DNA from: Acridotheres tristis
Lineage: Eukaryota > Chordata > Aves > Passeriformes > Sturnidae
DNA: 64,000 nucleotides
Direction: 5' to 3'
NCBI GenBank assembly: GCA_037013685.1
Contig: CM072894.1
Coordinates: forward strand, 7,256,841 to 7,320,840
The first letter of the stretch is position 1, and each line of letters starts with the position of its first letter. Below, in pieces: positions 40,520-53,240 of this stretch. A program made the translations under genes and the position numbers. The notes beneath the pieces were generated by a model that was given only the letters and a program-made list of their open reading frames with translations, was not told where the DNA came from and ran no database searches.

Positions 40520-40695
40520 AAAGCCTTGGCCTTATGCGCCGCGGGCGGCGGGGACGCTCCGCCGCGGAGGGGCCGAGCGCCGCTCGACGCCCGGCTCGGT
40601 GCTCGGGGCTGCCGAAAGCGTCGGGCTGGGAATCCGCGGCGCACCGCCCTTTGTACGCGGCGGCGGCACCGCCCCCGCCCGGCCCGCCCCGGGGG

Positions 40696-40737
40696 CGGCT
40701 CCGGCTTCGGCTTCGGCTCCGGCTCCGGCTCCGGCTC
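40696..40737 (+). repeat. CGGCTY hexanucleotide repeat, 7 units
   Basis: Seven consecutive units, five CGGCTC and two CGGCTT, followed by related CAGCCC and CGGCCC units. It sits just upstream of the inferred SLC40A1 start site among GC boxes. It encodes Gly-Ser, Arg-Leu or Ala-Pro dipeptide runs in different frames, which explains the odd ORFs across it. Confidence 0.95.
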
Positions 40738-41473
40738 CAGCCCCGGCCCCGGCAGCGCCAGGGCCCGGTGGAGCCGGAGGGCCGGCCCCGGGCAGGCGGC
40801 GCTTCATGCCGGAGCCTCGGGCACCGCGGGTGATACCCCAGTAACCGTGAGCCTGGCTTTCCGGGCTGTGGACCTCTTGCTCCTGCCTCTGGCTCGGCTC
40901 TCTGCTGTTGCCTTTTTGTTTCCTGACGTTTTTGAATATGCAGATTCAAGAGGCTGAGATTGTAAGAGAAGCGCCAAGTACCACCGGCCTGTGGTTAAAA
41001 CACTGCCAAAGACAGTGGTCTCAATTCTGAGCTTCTATGAAAAAAGAATCCTAAACAGGGTACCAAAATTTAAGCTGTTTAATTGAAATAGCATTTCTGT
41101 TCTAATGAAGATGGTGCGGCTCAGTTGCTGCTGGCTCAGGCTCTCTGCTTCAGATGAAGCATCCCAGTTCCTACCCTAAATACTTTTTTTGCACACTATG
41201 TGACCTACTTTTGGTATTGACCACCACAAAATCTCCATGTTTATAGAACTTTTCAAACGGTCAAAATGTACAGTAAGCTAGATCTTTTTCAAGATACTAT
41301 GAAAATATTTAAGAATTATCCGTCCTTGTGCAGTAGAAATCATAATGATTGTTCTTGCCTGCCACAGCTGAGATTATCTGTTCATAGTATAATACTGTGA
41401 AGTTCCCTTCTCTGTGTGTAAAATTGCTTTTTGTTTGGTTTGTGGGGTTTTTTGTTTGATATTTTCTTTTTTT

Positions 41474-41509
41474 TTGGTTGGTTGGTTGGTTGGTTGGTTG
41501 GTTGGTTGG
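41474..41509 (+). repeat. (TTGG)9 microsatellite
   Basis: Nine perfect TTGG units preceded by a T/GTTT-rich stretch, about 1 kb upstream of the SLC40A1 start codon. On the minus strand it gives Pro-Thr-Asn-Gln repeats in all frames, which are not a real protein. Confidence 0.97.
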
Positions 41510-42315
41510 GGTTTTTTTCCCCCAAGTATATAGGCCACTACAGAAACAAATGCCTGACATAACAGACCAATAACCTGTCCTGGTGTTGCCCCTCCTGTGA
41601 TCTTGTTCAAAGTATTCTTACATTAATTATATGACTTTCTATGCATGAATCATGGATTATACTTTGCATAATGGGAACTATGCCTTGGGAAAAAATAATT
41701 CAGAAATAAATTTTCATATAAACATAGGAAGCTTAAAATTGCTATTTAAATGGGATTGGTTATCCTAGGTGAATTGTTTCTTATGGTATATTCCTTAAAA
41801 TTTTGCAGAAAATCTTTTCTCAGATTGGCATCAAAAGCAGAGTAAATATTCTTGATGGTTTTTCTTATAAAGCCTTATTGCTTAAACTGTACTCTTCTTT
41901 ACTAACAGCTAAAAAGATAATTAGGATAATTTTGCTAAACCTTAACAATTTTAATATTATTACCCATGTTAAATAAAATCCCTACAGCATATCAAAATTG
42001 ATATTTAGTGGTTTTAAGTGTCTTAACTGTCAGTTCTTGCACTTTTACTGACAAGAGCAGTGTATTCCACAGGTAGACACAGAGATGAACTGAGGTCTAA
42101 GCCCTGGCTGTTATTTGTATGTCAGCAGGAAGGCAGCACAATCTGAGGAGCTCTGTGTGACAGATGCCTGCCCTGCTCTGCTGCAGACTGTCACGTTGGA
42201 CTCACATCTTTCGCAGCTCTGTCCCTGGTGGGACAGGCCACTGTGTCCCATGGCCGCTGTTATGGTTTGGTTACTGGATTGATGGGGTCTGATGTGGTCT
42301 GGGAGGTACGTAAAG

Positions 42316-42338
42316 CATACATACATACATACATACAT
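42316..42338 (+). repeat. (CATA)n microsatellite
   Basis: Twenty-three bases of perfect CATA tetranucleotide repeat in the upstream flank of SLC40A1. Confidence 0.97.
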
Positions 42339-42374
42339 GTGATACAGCAGCAGTTCCTCCAGCAACACCACAAC

Positions 42375-42380
42375 ACTTAC
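42375..42380 (-). promoter_or_regulatory. Possible donor of an upstream alternative exon
   Basis: The minus strand reads CTG|GTAAGTG here, a strong donor match about 1.9 kb upstream of the candidate acceptor in the SLC40A1 leader. It could end an alternative first exon. GTAAGT hexamers are frequent by chance, so this is only a pointer. Confidence 0.2.
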
Positions 42381-45300
42381 CAGCACAGTACTGCTGGTTA
42401 GACCTTCTTTTGTTACTAGAGAACAATGTGGATGAATTAGAGTTTAAATAATAATTTCTGATTGAGTGTTTACTGCACTTTGTACAAGTGCATTGGATTA
42501 TATAGCTGAAATCATCATATTTGCTATTTTTTCTGCTGGTAGTTAATTGGGTTTGGATGATATTTAAGTTATGACAAGAGGCAAAGAAAACATGGAAAAC
42601 ATATTTTGAAATTTGAACAGCAATGGTTGCTAAATGTCTCTGGGATTTCTCTCATGGAAGAACATATGCTGTGTCCAGTATGACCCAGAGTGAAGCCGGT
42701 GTGTGTCTGGAATGCTGCTCCATGGGATGCCAGGGGGGGCTGTATCGTGTGCACACAGTGAGGTCGGCCTGTCCTCAGTGCACAGTGTGTGACTGCACGG
42801 TGCAGATAAACCATGCAGTTTGTCCACTGCAGGTCACACATGTCAGAGCCACTGCACACAATGACACAGGGGACTTGCTGCCAGCCAGGATTTCTTACAT
42901 CCAAAGGCATATATGAGATATCCTTTTCTAACAGTTTCCCTGCCGAATGTCCAGGGACCATAGACATAGAGCTAAAAGGCCATAGCTGATTTGTGAGGCG
43001 TTTCCAAAAGCAGGGGAGTTGCTTTAAATTGAAATAAATTCATATTTTTATTAATATTCCACTAAATCCAAATTTTATTAGATTGCTTTGTGAAGCCCTT
43101 GTAAATATATTTTTAAAGATGCAAATCTTTTTTTCAGGTTGACTGGCTCACCAGAGTCTTTTCACAACATTTACAGATTTCTGATGCATTCAGGGAGGTG
43201 TTTAATAGCTGGAAGTTGTACGAGAGGAGTTACCAGTTTTACTTGGTACACCCTCGACTCAGCAGTCTTGCAGCAACAATTTACACAATGGCACAGCACA
43301 CCAGCCATGGATTTAAGACCAGACCTGACTAATGGTCACTGGCAGAATGAACATGGAGATAGAAAAGTGGGACTTAAATTAATAAGATATATATTTATGT
43401 TATAGTCTTCCTAGCTAAAGTTTTTTTCAGTGGATAAATTCCATATGCTTTCTTAAAAATATATTACTAATATAATTTCTCTAGTTATTATTTGAATGAA
43501 GAAATATAAATACTAAATTAGTTTTTAGATTTTTAAAGTTTCTGATTAAAATAAAAGTTATTTCATTCAAAAGACATTCTTCAAAGTATTTCTAACAAGA
43601 CAGCTGTGCAGAACAAAATAAACTTATATTTCATTTTTCTGGCAACAAAGGCAACAATTAAACTATAAGATGTAAACAACTGAAAATATTTTCATTATTG
43701 GTAAGTGCATAACTATGATGTCAGTAATAGTCAAAGATTCACTTCCAGGTAAGACACAGCTTAAAAAATAAGAGAGGATACATTTTGGCTTTAAACAACT
43801 GCCCACATCAGTGGCAGCTTCTTTAAGCACTGTGCTTGTAATAGAGCTGCTGAACCTAGAACAATAGCAATTTTACCAAATAATACTCGCAATTGACATC
43901 ATGGTTTAACCAAAGAGGCATGAATCATAGTGAGAGACCTCATGCACACTTGGATCTTACACTCAGCTGAGAGGTTTCATGAAGTTTAATTATCATGCTG
44001 TTGCCATTCTTCATTAAGACACACCTCTTGGTGGGCAAAGTGGTTTTTTATTCATTTAGCTCACACAAGACCTAGCAAAACTGGAAAGAATATATATAAT
44101 CTGTGTCTTTTGAAGAGTGACACTCAGAAGCCTTTACTGCACTGCCCCCTGCTATGACTTAGGCATGGGAAGCTGTGGCTGTGCTGCTCATAACCCCACA
44201 TATTCAATTCCCAGAACTGCCACCTCTGTATCAGCTGACACTCCAAGTTTACAGTGCTCTTGCCCAGGGAAACAGGCAGAGGTGGGGTAGAAAAGTCTCC
44301 CAGGTTTTACTCCAGACCTGTTTATGTCACCTACATGTTAGCAGTTTGAACATCTATACCAACTAATGGTCCTTAACTAAACAGCTACTCCCTCCCACTT
44401 TCTCTAAGACCCACAGTGGGATGCTCTTACGGCATTTGTTTCATTCAAGGTGACACCTCCTGTCTCTCAGGGCTAGAAGGCAGATCAGTCATTTTTACCT
44501 GAAACAATCGTTATTTTCAGGACCAGAGCTAGGCTCCTGTAACAAACTCTTGTGAGAAAATCACCCAGAACCTCCAGCAAATTCAGAATTGAGAGGGTTT
44601 TTTGAGAAGCTAGAATAATCTTGCTTATACACAACTCTAGCTCAGGGAGCTGAACCAGCTCTGTGTTTACATAAGCAAGCTAAACATTTGTAGCTGATAA
44701 GTGATAGCCTGACTAGTGACCAAAACAACTTAAAATCATACGTTACATGTTTGGCCATATGTTATATGACAACTGGTTTCAAGAAGAGACTCCTTTTGTC
44801 CAATCTTTCTCAGTCATAAGAAAACACTGTACCCTAAACTCAAATAAAGAAAACATCTTGTGCCAAATGAGAAAAAAGTAATTAAAAGAAAAGAAGACAC
44901 CAGATCTACTTAGGGAAAAGTGGATGTTTTGCACCCAAACGTCAAGAGCAACATTTCTGCAAACTGCCTATACCATACTGCACATTCGTTCTCAAGAGAG
45001 GGAATTATTTACTTGAACTGGAACACTGTGTTGAGGAAGAGACTGAAATGAGTCTGAAGGGTAAGATAACAACCTATGTGCAATTTGAGCTCATTTGGTT
45101 TGTTTTCTTCATTAGAACTTACTGCATTTTGTCTCCTATTGGGTGTCATTGTTCTGTTACTAAACAATACAAGAATGCTTAATAAACAGTATTTTGTTTC
45201 CTGTGTGTATTCTAGTATGCAATATGAAAAAACTGGGATTTTTTTCCCCACAGCCTTCTAATACCTATGAATTTTTCCTTTGTTCCTTAATTCATTGTTA

Positions 45301-48300
45301 AGGAATTTTGATACATACAATAAAATCAAATATGAAAGCAAGTCAGACAGTGTTTGTATCTCTTTAAAAAAACAACTATTAAAAGTAAAATGTATCCTTC
45401 TCTTAAATAACTCCTGTTGGAGGTTATGGTTGACCTCTTTAAGACAGTCAGATTTTGCTATCCCTGTTCACCTTTCTGCAATGTTTTATTCTGATTCTAT
45501 GCCAAGAAAATGTTTAAAAACACATTTTAAACTTCAGGCACATGTTTAGTTTCCATTGATTTCAATGAAATAATGAACAAATAAAGACACTTCTAGATTT
45601 AAGACAATGTTGAAAAACTTCTTGGAATAGACGTGAATCAGGGAATACAAGTTTCTTTTGACCTGCCACTAGCTTGAACTGAACAACCTGTAGTATCAGT
45701 GATCCCACAGCAGGAAAAGGGAAGAACTTCAGTTGCACTATCAATTTCTGTTTCTGAGTGTCTCCAGAACAGTCTTTATAAAAACATGTTTGTCTTTGGA
45801 GACCAAGATACAGTTATGCTCAAACCAGCCACAACTTGAAAGCAATTGTTTGGAAGGCAAAGCATAAAGTACAAGGCGTACTTAGAATCACGTGATGAAG
45901 TAAGCTATATGCCAGCAAATAAAATCATTGATTTCAACTCTTCTGTGGTTATACAAATAGCATGCACCTCAACAGCCAGCAATTGTGTAGCCATCCATCT
46001 TGCAGGTAGAACCCTTCACCCATATACCTGTGTGAACAGGGCTCTGCACACAAAGCCAAATACATCTTCAGCAAAACCTGCAGAGATGAGTTTGACACAG
46101 TTCTGAGTACGAGAAAAGCCTCATACTACCACCTGCCCGCATTTGATGTTAGACAGTGATTACCTAAGTTGCCATATCTTATTAAGAATAATAAGCCAGT
46201 CTTTTTCCCTTTGCAATGTCATTACCATAACCCTTTGGTGTTAGTGCTATATTGATTATTTACAATAATAATAACAACATAATAATCTAGTAATTAGTCA
46301 TAATTGTACAATTACTTAGACTTCAATTCTCATAAATCCTAACCGTAGCTTTCAAAGAACAGTTTACCAATCAGACTTAATCAGATACCTTCTTCACCCT
46401 GATGGTATATGCCTTCACTAACACAGCAAACTTCAACTAACTGTTGTTGTTTCAGCCAGGGAAAGCTGTTCCCATAGAAAGCTTTGTCCATCTTCAGGCT
46501 ATTTTCTTCAAGGGTGGCAAGCATAATAACCAATTTAAAAATTTAAAAACAAAACCAAAACCTGAAAATTTAAGTTTGTTTTGTAATTTCTTTTATAAGG
46601 GCTCTAATAAGAACATTCATATTAATATTGTTTTGTTGATTTTCTAACTAATCTGAAGTGAAAGTTAAGATAATACCATGGAAAGCATTCTCTCTGATTC
46701 ATTAATGACACCCAGGGCCTGAATCACATTCCTGAGATACTGCCAAGGAGACTCTGCAATGTCCAAAACAGAAGGTGGAATCTGCTGGCAGCAGTATATT
46801 AATGTAGTGTGCTCAGGGACAGGACACAAACTCCTCTGCCTTGGAAAGTTTATCAAAGCCTTTGGCCCTAGAGGAGGTCTTAGCCCTCAGTTTCAGCTCT
46901 GTGCAAAGGCTGTTTTATCAGAGCTGGAAACATGGCTTTACCGGTTTCTGCAGAGCTCTTATTTTTTACAAATCTTAAGCACAAATCTACTCAGTACCTT
47001 TAATCAGCTAACAAGAAAACACAAATATGACTGATAGCTTGCTGTTATCTAATACTTCTCCACCCTATTATTATGGCTAGCACTCCCAAATGGATGAAAT
47101 GATCATTAATAAATTAAGGGAACTGATATGGAAAGTTAGCAACATCATGGGGTTCTGGTCATATGAAACCTGGCACCTGAGTCTTGAGGTAACAAGAATC
47201 CTTTCCTGACATATTAGTGTCAGGAAAAAGGGAAAATATTTTCTAACAACTTAAAACAACTATGAGAAGGAAAAAAATCTGAAGAAGTCTGTATATTACT
47301 AGTACTGCAAAGAACAGATGTATGACAGCTAAATTCTTAAACTACACCACATGGGTTCACACACAGAAAATATAAAACAATGGCAAGACCAAAGGATTTC
47401 AAATTGTCTCAATACAATACATTGATTTATTTTTTCTGACCTCAGCTGGGGCTGAGGGAGGGCTTTTCCTTCACTACAGAAGAGCTTGACTTAAGTTGCT
47501 TTTCAAGGTAAATTTCAAGTATTCTTTTAAGTCTATGGGCTGCTCACTAATTATGCCTTCAGTCCTTTAAAACACATAACTGCCTATTACTGTATTCAGT
47601 AGAAATACTCAAACATTAATTATGCACGTGCTTCCAAGTGTTTTCAGGATGAGAATCCATGCCAAAGTCAATTAAGTACAGGGTTCCAAAGTGGTTGGGA
47701 AATTATAAAGGATAAACAGGCAGAGGATGTTTCTTAAGTGAAGGTGCAATTCTGGATGTCAGACATGGTCAGAAGCATTGTTATGATGTGTTTAACCTTG
47801 CGAACAAACATAAGAGTTGTTGTAACCTATAATTATGAGAGACAATGTTGGCACAATTAAACCTCTAACTAATGTCTATTTACACAATATTCACATCCAT
47901 CCTGGGGAGCACAGGTTTTTCATTTGTGAATTCCTTTCTTCTGTAGTCTTTCTGTTTTGACCACATTCTTATTGCCAGCAATCGATTTCATACCTCCCCT
48001 TGCAAAACAAGTGTTTTGTTTATGCTCTGTCCATAACAAGTTTCAAGACAGTGATTAATTTAGATGAAAAACTTTGCAGTGACTACATGTTATGTAGGGT
48101 CAAAATAAGTTGCCAAATGTAGGCATCTAGCTCAGGAGACCCTGTGAAAGTAAAACACCCAAATGGCAACTACAACATAGGTCCTGTAAGAGACCTGAGC
48201 TCTACAGGTGTATTAATTGACTGACAGAAAGGATAGCCTCTATCATGTCAGATGGTAATAGATGTCTAAATTTAGAAAAACAGATCAAATTCCTACTCTA

Positions 48301-48410
48301 TAATAACCTTACTGAGGCTCTTGTATCATTAGGACAGCATGTGTTTTATTAGCATGGCAAATTTTTGTCTTTTCTCAGAGTACTTTGCCATTCTTTCTAC
48401 AGTGAGACTC

Positions 48411-48464
48411 AGCAACACTTCTGCACTAGATTTTACAGCAGCACTTCTGCACACTAGGTTTTAC
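48411..48464 (+). repeat. Two-copy tandem duplication, about 26-28 bp unit
   Basis: AGCAACACTTCTGCACTAGA-TTTTAC at 48411-48436 is followed directly by AGCAGCACTTCTGCACACTA-GGTTTTAC at 48437-48464. The units share most bases, with one substitution and a 2-bp insertion visible. This looks like an ordinary local tandem duplication. Confidence 0.85.
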
Positions 48465-49400
48465 TGAAACACTGTGGAAGAATGTAGGTTCAGGGAGACT
48501 GAGAGCCACCTCTCCGAATTTACTTCAGTCTTTGTGTCCAGCATTTTCCACTGGAAAACCCTACACACAACCAATTGAAATGATAGCACTTAGTTGTAAT
48601 TTGTATGGTCTGAGTTTGGCCAGCTTTCTCCAGGATGATCCCTTGGAGCCAAGAGAACCCTTGGATGGAGTCTTAGTGGGGAACCTGACTGTTTTTAGGA
48701 GGCAGTCTGAAAGGAGAAAATGAGGCCTCTACAATATATGAGCTTCTGCTCTTGCAGTGGTAACCAGATAAGGTACTGACTAAGAAGGTGAGAATCATCT
48801 TAAATTGTCCAAGGGAACATGCCTGTCTTCACAATCATTATTCCTTAGAAAGTTAAATACATGGATATAGGCTGTGGGAATCACTGTTTGGAATAAAATA
48901 GTTCAGATCCTTAGCATTTAGTACAGGAACCTAGACTTGGAGATTTAGAGGAAACCACCAAAAGAAGTATTTAATTAACTGATTCAAGACATGAGATCCA
49001 TTCTTGTGATTTAGGTACAGCCATTTAGTTAGAAAAATTACAACATTATGCTCTGATATGTCAAATTAACAAATGTAAGATTCAGTCAATTCAAGGTTTA
49101 TTACTTTCTTTAAAACGCACAGTCCAAGAACAGGACATAAGGGGACAAGAAGGCTGCACGTTTACTTAAGTAGGAAGGATGAGGGAAGAAAGAAAAATGA
49201 AAACTGTACCTGCCCATTTGCACATGATCTGATCTCCAGTGAGGCCTGCAGGAAGTAGAAGGCAGATGGGAAGAAAGCAAGCAAAACAAAAAAATCAAGT
49301 CTTTGACACACAGGAGGACAAGACTGAGAAAGAGACTAACTCCAGCGAGTGACCAAGAGAGCGGGTGCCAGCCCCTTCTGGATTTTGATCTTAGATTCCG

Positions 49401-49413
49401 TGCTGACTCACCA
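49401..49413 (+). promoter_or_regulatory. Near-perfect MARE (Nrf2/Bach1/NF-E2 type site)
   Basis: TGCTGACTCACCA matches 12 of 13 positions of the T-MARE consensus TGCTGASTCAGCA. It lies about 8.9 kb upstream of the SLC40A1 start codon, in a patch somewhat richer in CG than its surroundings. In mouse, heme and Nrf2/Bach1 control of ferroportin acts through a MARE/ARE about 7 kb upstream. Equivalence is inference from motif and distance. Confidence 0.45.
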
Positions 49414-52400
49414 TGTGGCCGCCAACCGATGGCTCCACCTTCATGTTTCAGTTTCTCATAAGCAGGCTACTATTTATCTGTTAGCCTTACGGACTGCTGT
49501 AAAGATAATTAATAAATGTTTGGAAAGTACTTTGAAGATGAAAGGCCAAATTCACAGTAGGAGGTCACTGAACTGATTTGTTCTTTCCTTTGCGGCAAAA
49601 GCTGTCTATGCTTAGAGAAAGCAAGCGAGAAATCACCATTTGTTATTGCCATCTACTCCCTTCTCTACATATCTTCACCTACTATTATACTCTGTGTTTA
49701 GCTAATGTTTGATTCAAGTAAATCATATGTGTACAACTATTTATCAGCTAATCATGTGCCCAACTGATTGTCAGATTAGATTCCAAGTGCAAATGGTGTA
49801 CAGAGGACTGCTGATTATCCTATATATGACAAATATATTTAGCATTGGTCATCAGCTCTCTGAAGCTGGAACCATTTTTAAGGGGTTTTTTTCTACCTTA
49901 GCATCAAAGTAAACTACTGATGACAGGTGTTTGTTAAAATTTTGTATTATTAAACATATTTATAAAAATCACCACAAACTGACTTTCCCTAACAATTCCT
50001 CTGCTCAAGACTGAAGTCTTTCAGGAAGGCAAAACAGCCTTATCTGTTAGGCCATTAGTGTTTTATAGGTGCCATAAATCAACTGCAATCTCTATGCACT
50101 TAATATGCCTGTCTTTTCTATGAGTCTACTTAAAGTTTTGTGTGTCAGGTTTTATAGATTCAACTATCTATAAAATCACAACTTGACCTAATTTGGTAGT
50201 GTTGCGTAATAGAAGAAAGCTCACTTGAGAAAACTCACTAGCTGTCCTGAAATAAAGTTCATTTCTAAACTATTCAAACAAATGATTTCATAAATATTTT
50301 GAACTATATTTTTAGTTTGTTGACAATTAGGATTTGCTGTGTTTGGTGAGGTACTGCCACTGACTAAAGTGTATTATCATGATCTAATATAGGAATAGTA
50401 AAGTCAGATACATAGTGTGAATTAGTACATGAAATACCAGATATGCCACACAAATCAAGTGACTAGTCTACTTCTGTTTCTACTTTACATAATCAGTGAA
50501 TAAGCCATATTTTTAATTCTAAGGAGAACTAGAAAATCTGAAGAAAGGCCAAAAGATAATTAAATTCTGAGACAAAATTTACTTATGTAGCTTAATACAT
50601 TTATAGTTCAAGGCAACCCAATGAAAAATAATTTGCCATCTCTGCAAGATGTTCAAATGGGAACACAACCAAGCACACATACAGGTTTTGTTGTAAAAAA
50701 GACAGCAAGTTGTACTTATTTAACAAACCAAATAACAGCTAGTTCAAAAAATACAGGCTGTATCTCCAAACTATAGAACACAATTGCTACTTTTCAAGAG
50801 CAACACCTATAACACGAGCAGTTGCAGAAAGTGACATTACATCTAAATCTTCACATGTGAATATGAAAGAAAAACAAGAGTATTTTTGTGGCTTAACTGG
50901 CTTAACTGAAAGTTGGATGGAAGCACTGATAATTCACTGCTTTCTCCCTGCTGATACCAAAATGAAATTATATAGCAGCTTGCTAACCAGTTATCCTGGA
51001 TCCCTCCCGCCTGGGGGTGGGCTTGTCACTGATGCAGGGGGCACCGATAATGCAGCCTCTCCCTCCTGTCTCCTTCTGGCACCATGGAGTTGAGGAACAG
51101 CAACAGGGCCTGATGAGGGAAATAGGGTACATACTCAGAAAGCTCATGGTTAAGATTTATGTTGCCAAACCTACTGGTACCAATGCTGAACTCATGCTGC
51201 AAAAGCTACCAGTTCCAGGAAAAGCATATCAATAGCTTGTCATATTTTCCCTTATCAGCAGCTCAGTGTCTGCAGAGTGAGAATCCACTGGTCAGCCTAA
51301 TTTTTGTTCTATCACAGGGTTTTTTGTGCCTTCCCAAACAAGTGCATTCTTTGTCTTAATTTCATGTGCTGTAAAAAGAGATTTTCCTGAAGTCTTCTAA
51401 AATTTGTGGATGAAGTGTCCTTCACAGTAAATTCAGAGCACTGTCATATGCAGGCATGTCTAATTTTATGTCCTCCAATTTTCTCATCTATAGAATGAGG
51501 ATTACTCTATGTATCACTAAGGGGTTGAACTAATGAGTGTCAGTCAAGTATTCTGAACACCTGAAAATGAAGGCAGCATTCAGTTAGTTTGCTAATTAGT
51601 TTCACCACATGCATACTTCATGAAATTTAACTCTGCAAACAGGCCGGGGAGCAGGAGACAGGAACAGTGATGTTATGGTGAGCAGGGTGATATTAAATTA
51701 ATGACCATTATAAGCAGATAATACTTTATTAACCGACTAATGTTGTTGGCTATTTCTTGAGAATTGGTTTTACAGAAAATATGTAATTCAGTTTACAGAT
51801 CTACTGTACTAAAAAGGAGCTCCTCCCCTAGTGGTACCAGTCAAGTTCCTTTGTGGCAGGATGCTGAGCCCTTCTTAAAATCCAAGGAAAAAAATTTGCA
51901 GGCAGTTTGGGCAGTTTGCAGGATTGATGTCATGATTTGTCACACTGTTAACACTGTGAACTACCCCAAAACATGTTTGCACACTGTCCACAGCACTGGG
52001 TGCTCCTCAGGACACAGAGCACATGGACAAAGTATTTGGGCTACCTCTGTATTTTTCTTGACCTACTTAACTAAACTACTTGAAAAAACTACTGACCACC
52101 TAATATCCAGTGTGTCTGACCTTACTGTAGTTCCCCGAGGAAAGAAGGTTCTTGTCTAATGAGTAAAGAAGTACTAAATTTAGTCAGACATCACTTTCCC
52201 TAAAGGTTCTTCAGAGCCCTCTCCCCAGAGCATGCCTTGCAGGTGTTTGCTGTGTGCTTCTGATATGCAACAGCTTTTAGGTGGGCAATCTGCACAGAAA
52301 ATGTGTGATGAAGGGCAGCTGCTACAGCAGTGACTGTGCAGCCATACAGCAAAGTTCATAGCTGCAGGATCAGAGGGGACAACAGGGAGTGAGTAACAGT

Positions 52401-53034
52401 AACATCTGAAACGCAAGATGCAAGCCATTTATTTTAGGTATTAGAAAACCATGGACATTAAATAATGGCTGGAAGTAGAACAATGGAAGTGGCTTCACTG
52501 GCCAGGTCAAAGCAAACAGTGTGATAAAAGCATGAAAGGAAGAAAAACAGATTAATTGATCTCAGCAGTATTGCCAACATGGAAGAAGAGAAGAAAGGAA
52601 TTAAATTTCAGTAGTTAATCATGCAGAAGCAAATAAGACTTGCTGCAAATAAAATGAATATGGGTACACACGGTCCTTGATCTCTCTCTCCGCTATAACT
52701 TCACAGAAGTTAAACAGAATTTTTGTTGCAGCCTTGGGACCAACTGATAAGTATAATCTTTGTACTGGAGTCCGTGGCAGATCACTAAATAAGGGAAATG
52801 GGGTTTAAGTAGCATTCCATCAAAGGTCATCTTGCAGAAGCAGATGTGAGCAGGATCATTGGAAAGAAGGGTCATCCATTAAAGGAACATCTTGCTGGCA
52901 AACATTAAGCTACATTGTGGTAGGTTTTATGGAGCTTTTGAGATGCTAGAAATTCCCAAGCTTTTCTCGATCTCAAAAAATTTCAATACTAGGACAATTC
53001 ATACTGGAAAAGAGCTCAGAAGGGCTCTTCCCTA

Positions 53035-53240
53035 TTCTCCTGCTCCAAGCAAATTCAGCTATGAGATAGGTTACTCAAAGCTATATCCAGTTCCAAGGCT
53101 GGAGACTGCAAAATCTCCCTGAACAACCTGTTCCACTGCTTCTCTGTCATCATCTGCATCTTCTTTTATCTCATCTGAGAAATTAATGCTTCCAGTTGCC
53201 AAATATCACCTATATCTGTTCCTGGTTCCTCCGATAGTGG
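53035..53240 (-). mobile_element. Diverged CR1-type LINE fragment
   Basis: Blocks in CR1 order on the plus strand are GGTTACTCAAAGCTATATCC, AAGGCTGGAGACTGCA, ATCTCCCTGAACAACCTGTT-CCACTGCTT, and then a pyrimidine-rich stretch leading to CCAGTTGCC. They match the reverse complement of the CR1 3' region (CTCAAAGCYCCATCC, CCTCYCTGGGCAACCTGTTCCAGTGC). Boundaries are approximate and the copy is old. Confidence 0.7.

Larger units (their letters stand above)
40418..40620 (-). other. SLC40A1: SLC40A1 5' UTR (5' limit inferred)
   Basis: GC-rich leader between the start codon and an inferred start site near 40620, placed about 30 nt downstream of the TATA-like GTACAAAGG at 40649-40657. It holds the IRE and no ATG in the stretch between IRE and start codon. 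The cap site could be closer to the IRE, because IRE repression works best near the cap. Confidence 0.5.
40961..49400. other. SLC40A1 upstream flank, proximal
   Basis: Two microsatellites and no recognisable exon. The Cys-rich overlapping ORFs around 42569-42967 come from a locally TGTG/CACA-rich composition and match no family that I know. Confidence 0.65.

Noticed and set aside
41309..41610. Minus-strand ORFs with Pro-Thr-Asn-Gln repeats
   Set aside because: The protein repeat is the direct translation of the TTGG microsatellite in any frame.
42569..42967. Cys/His-rich ORFs of 132 (minus) and 97 (plus) residues
   Set aside because: Both strands are open over the same bases, the residues follow from TGT/CAC composition, and no zinc-finger spacing or family was recognised.
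43255..43264. Second MARE-like site (reverse strand TGCTGAGTCG)
   Set aside because: The core TGAGTCA is broken at its last base, and flanking bases do not extend the palindrome.
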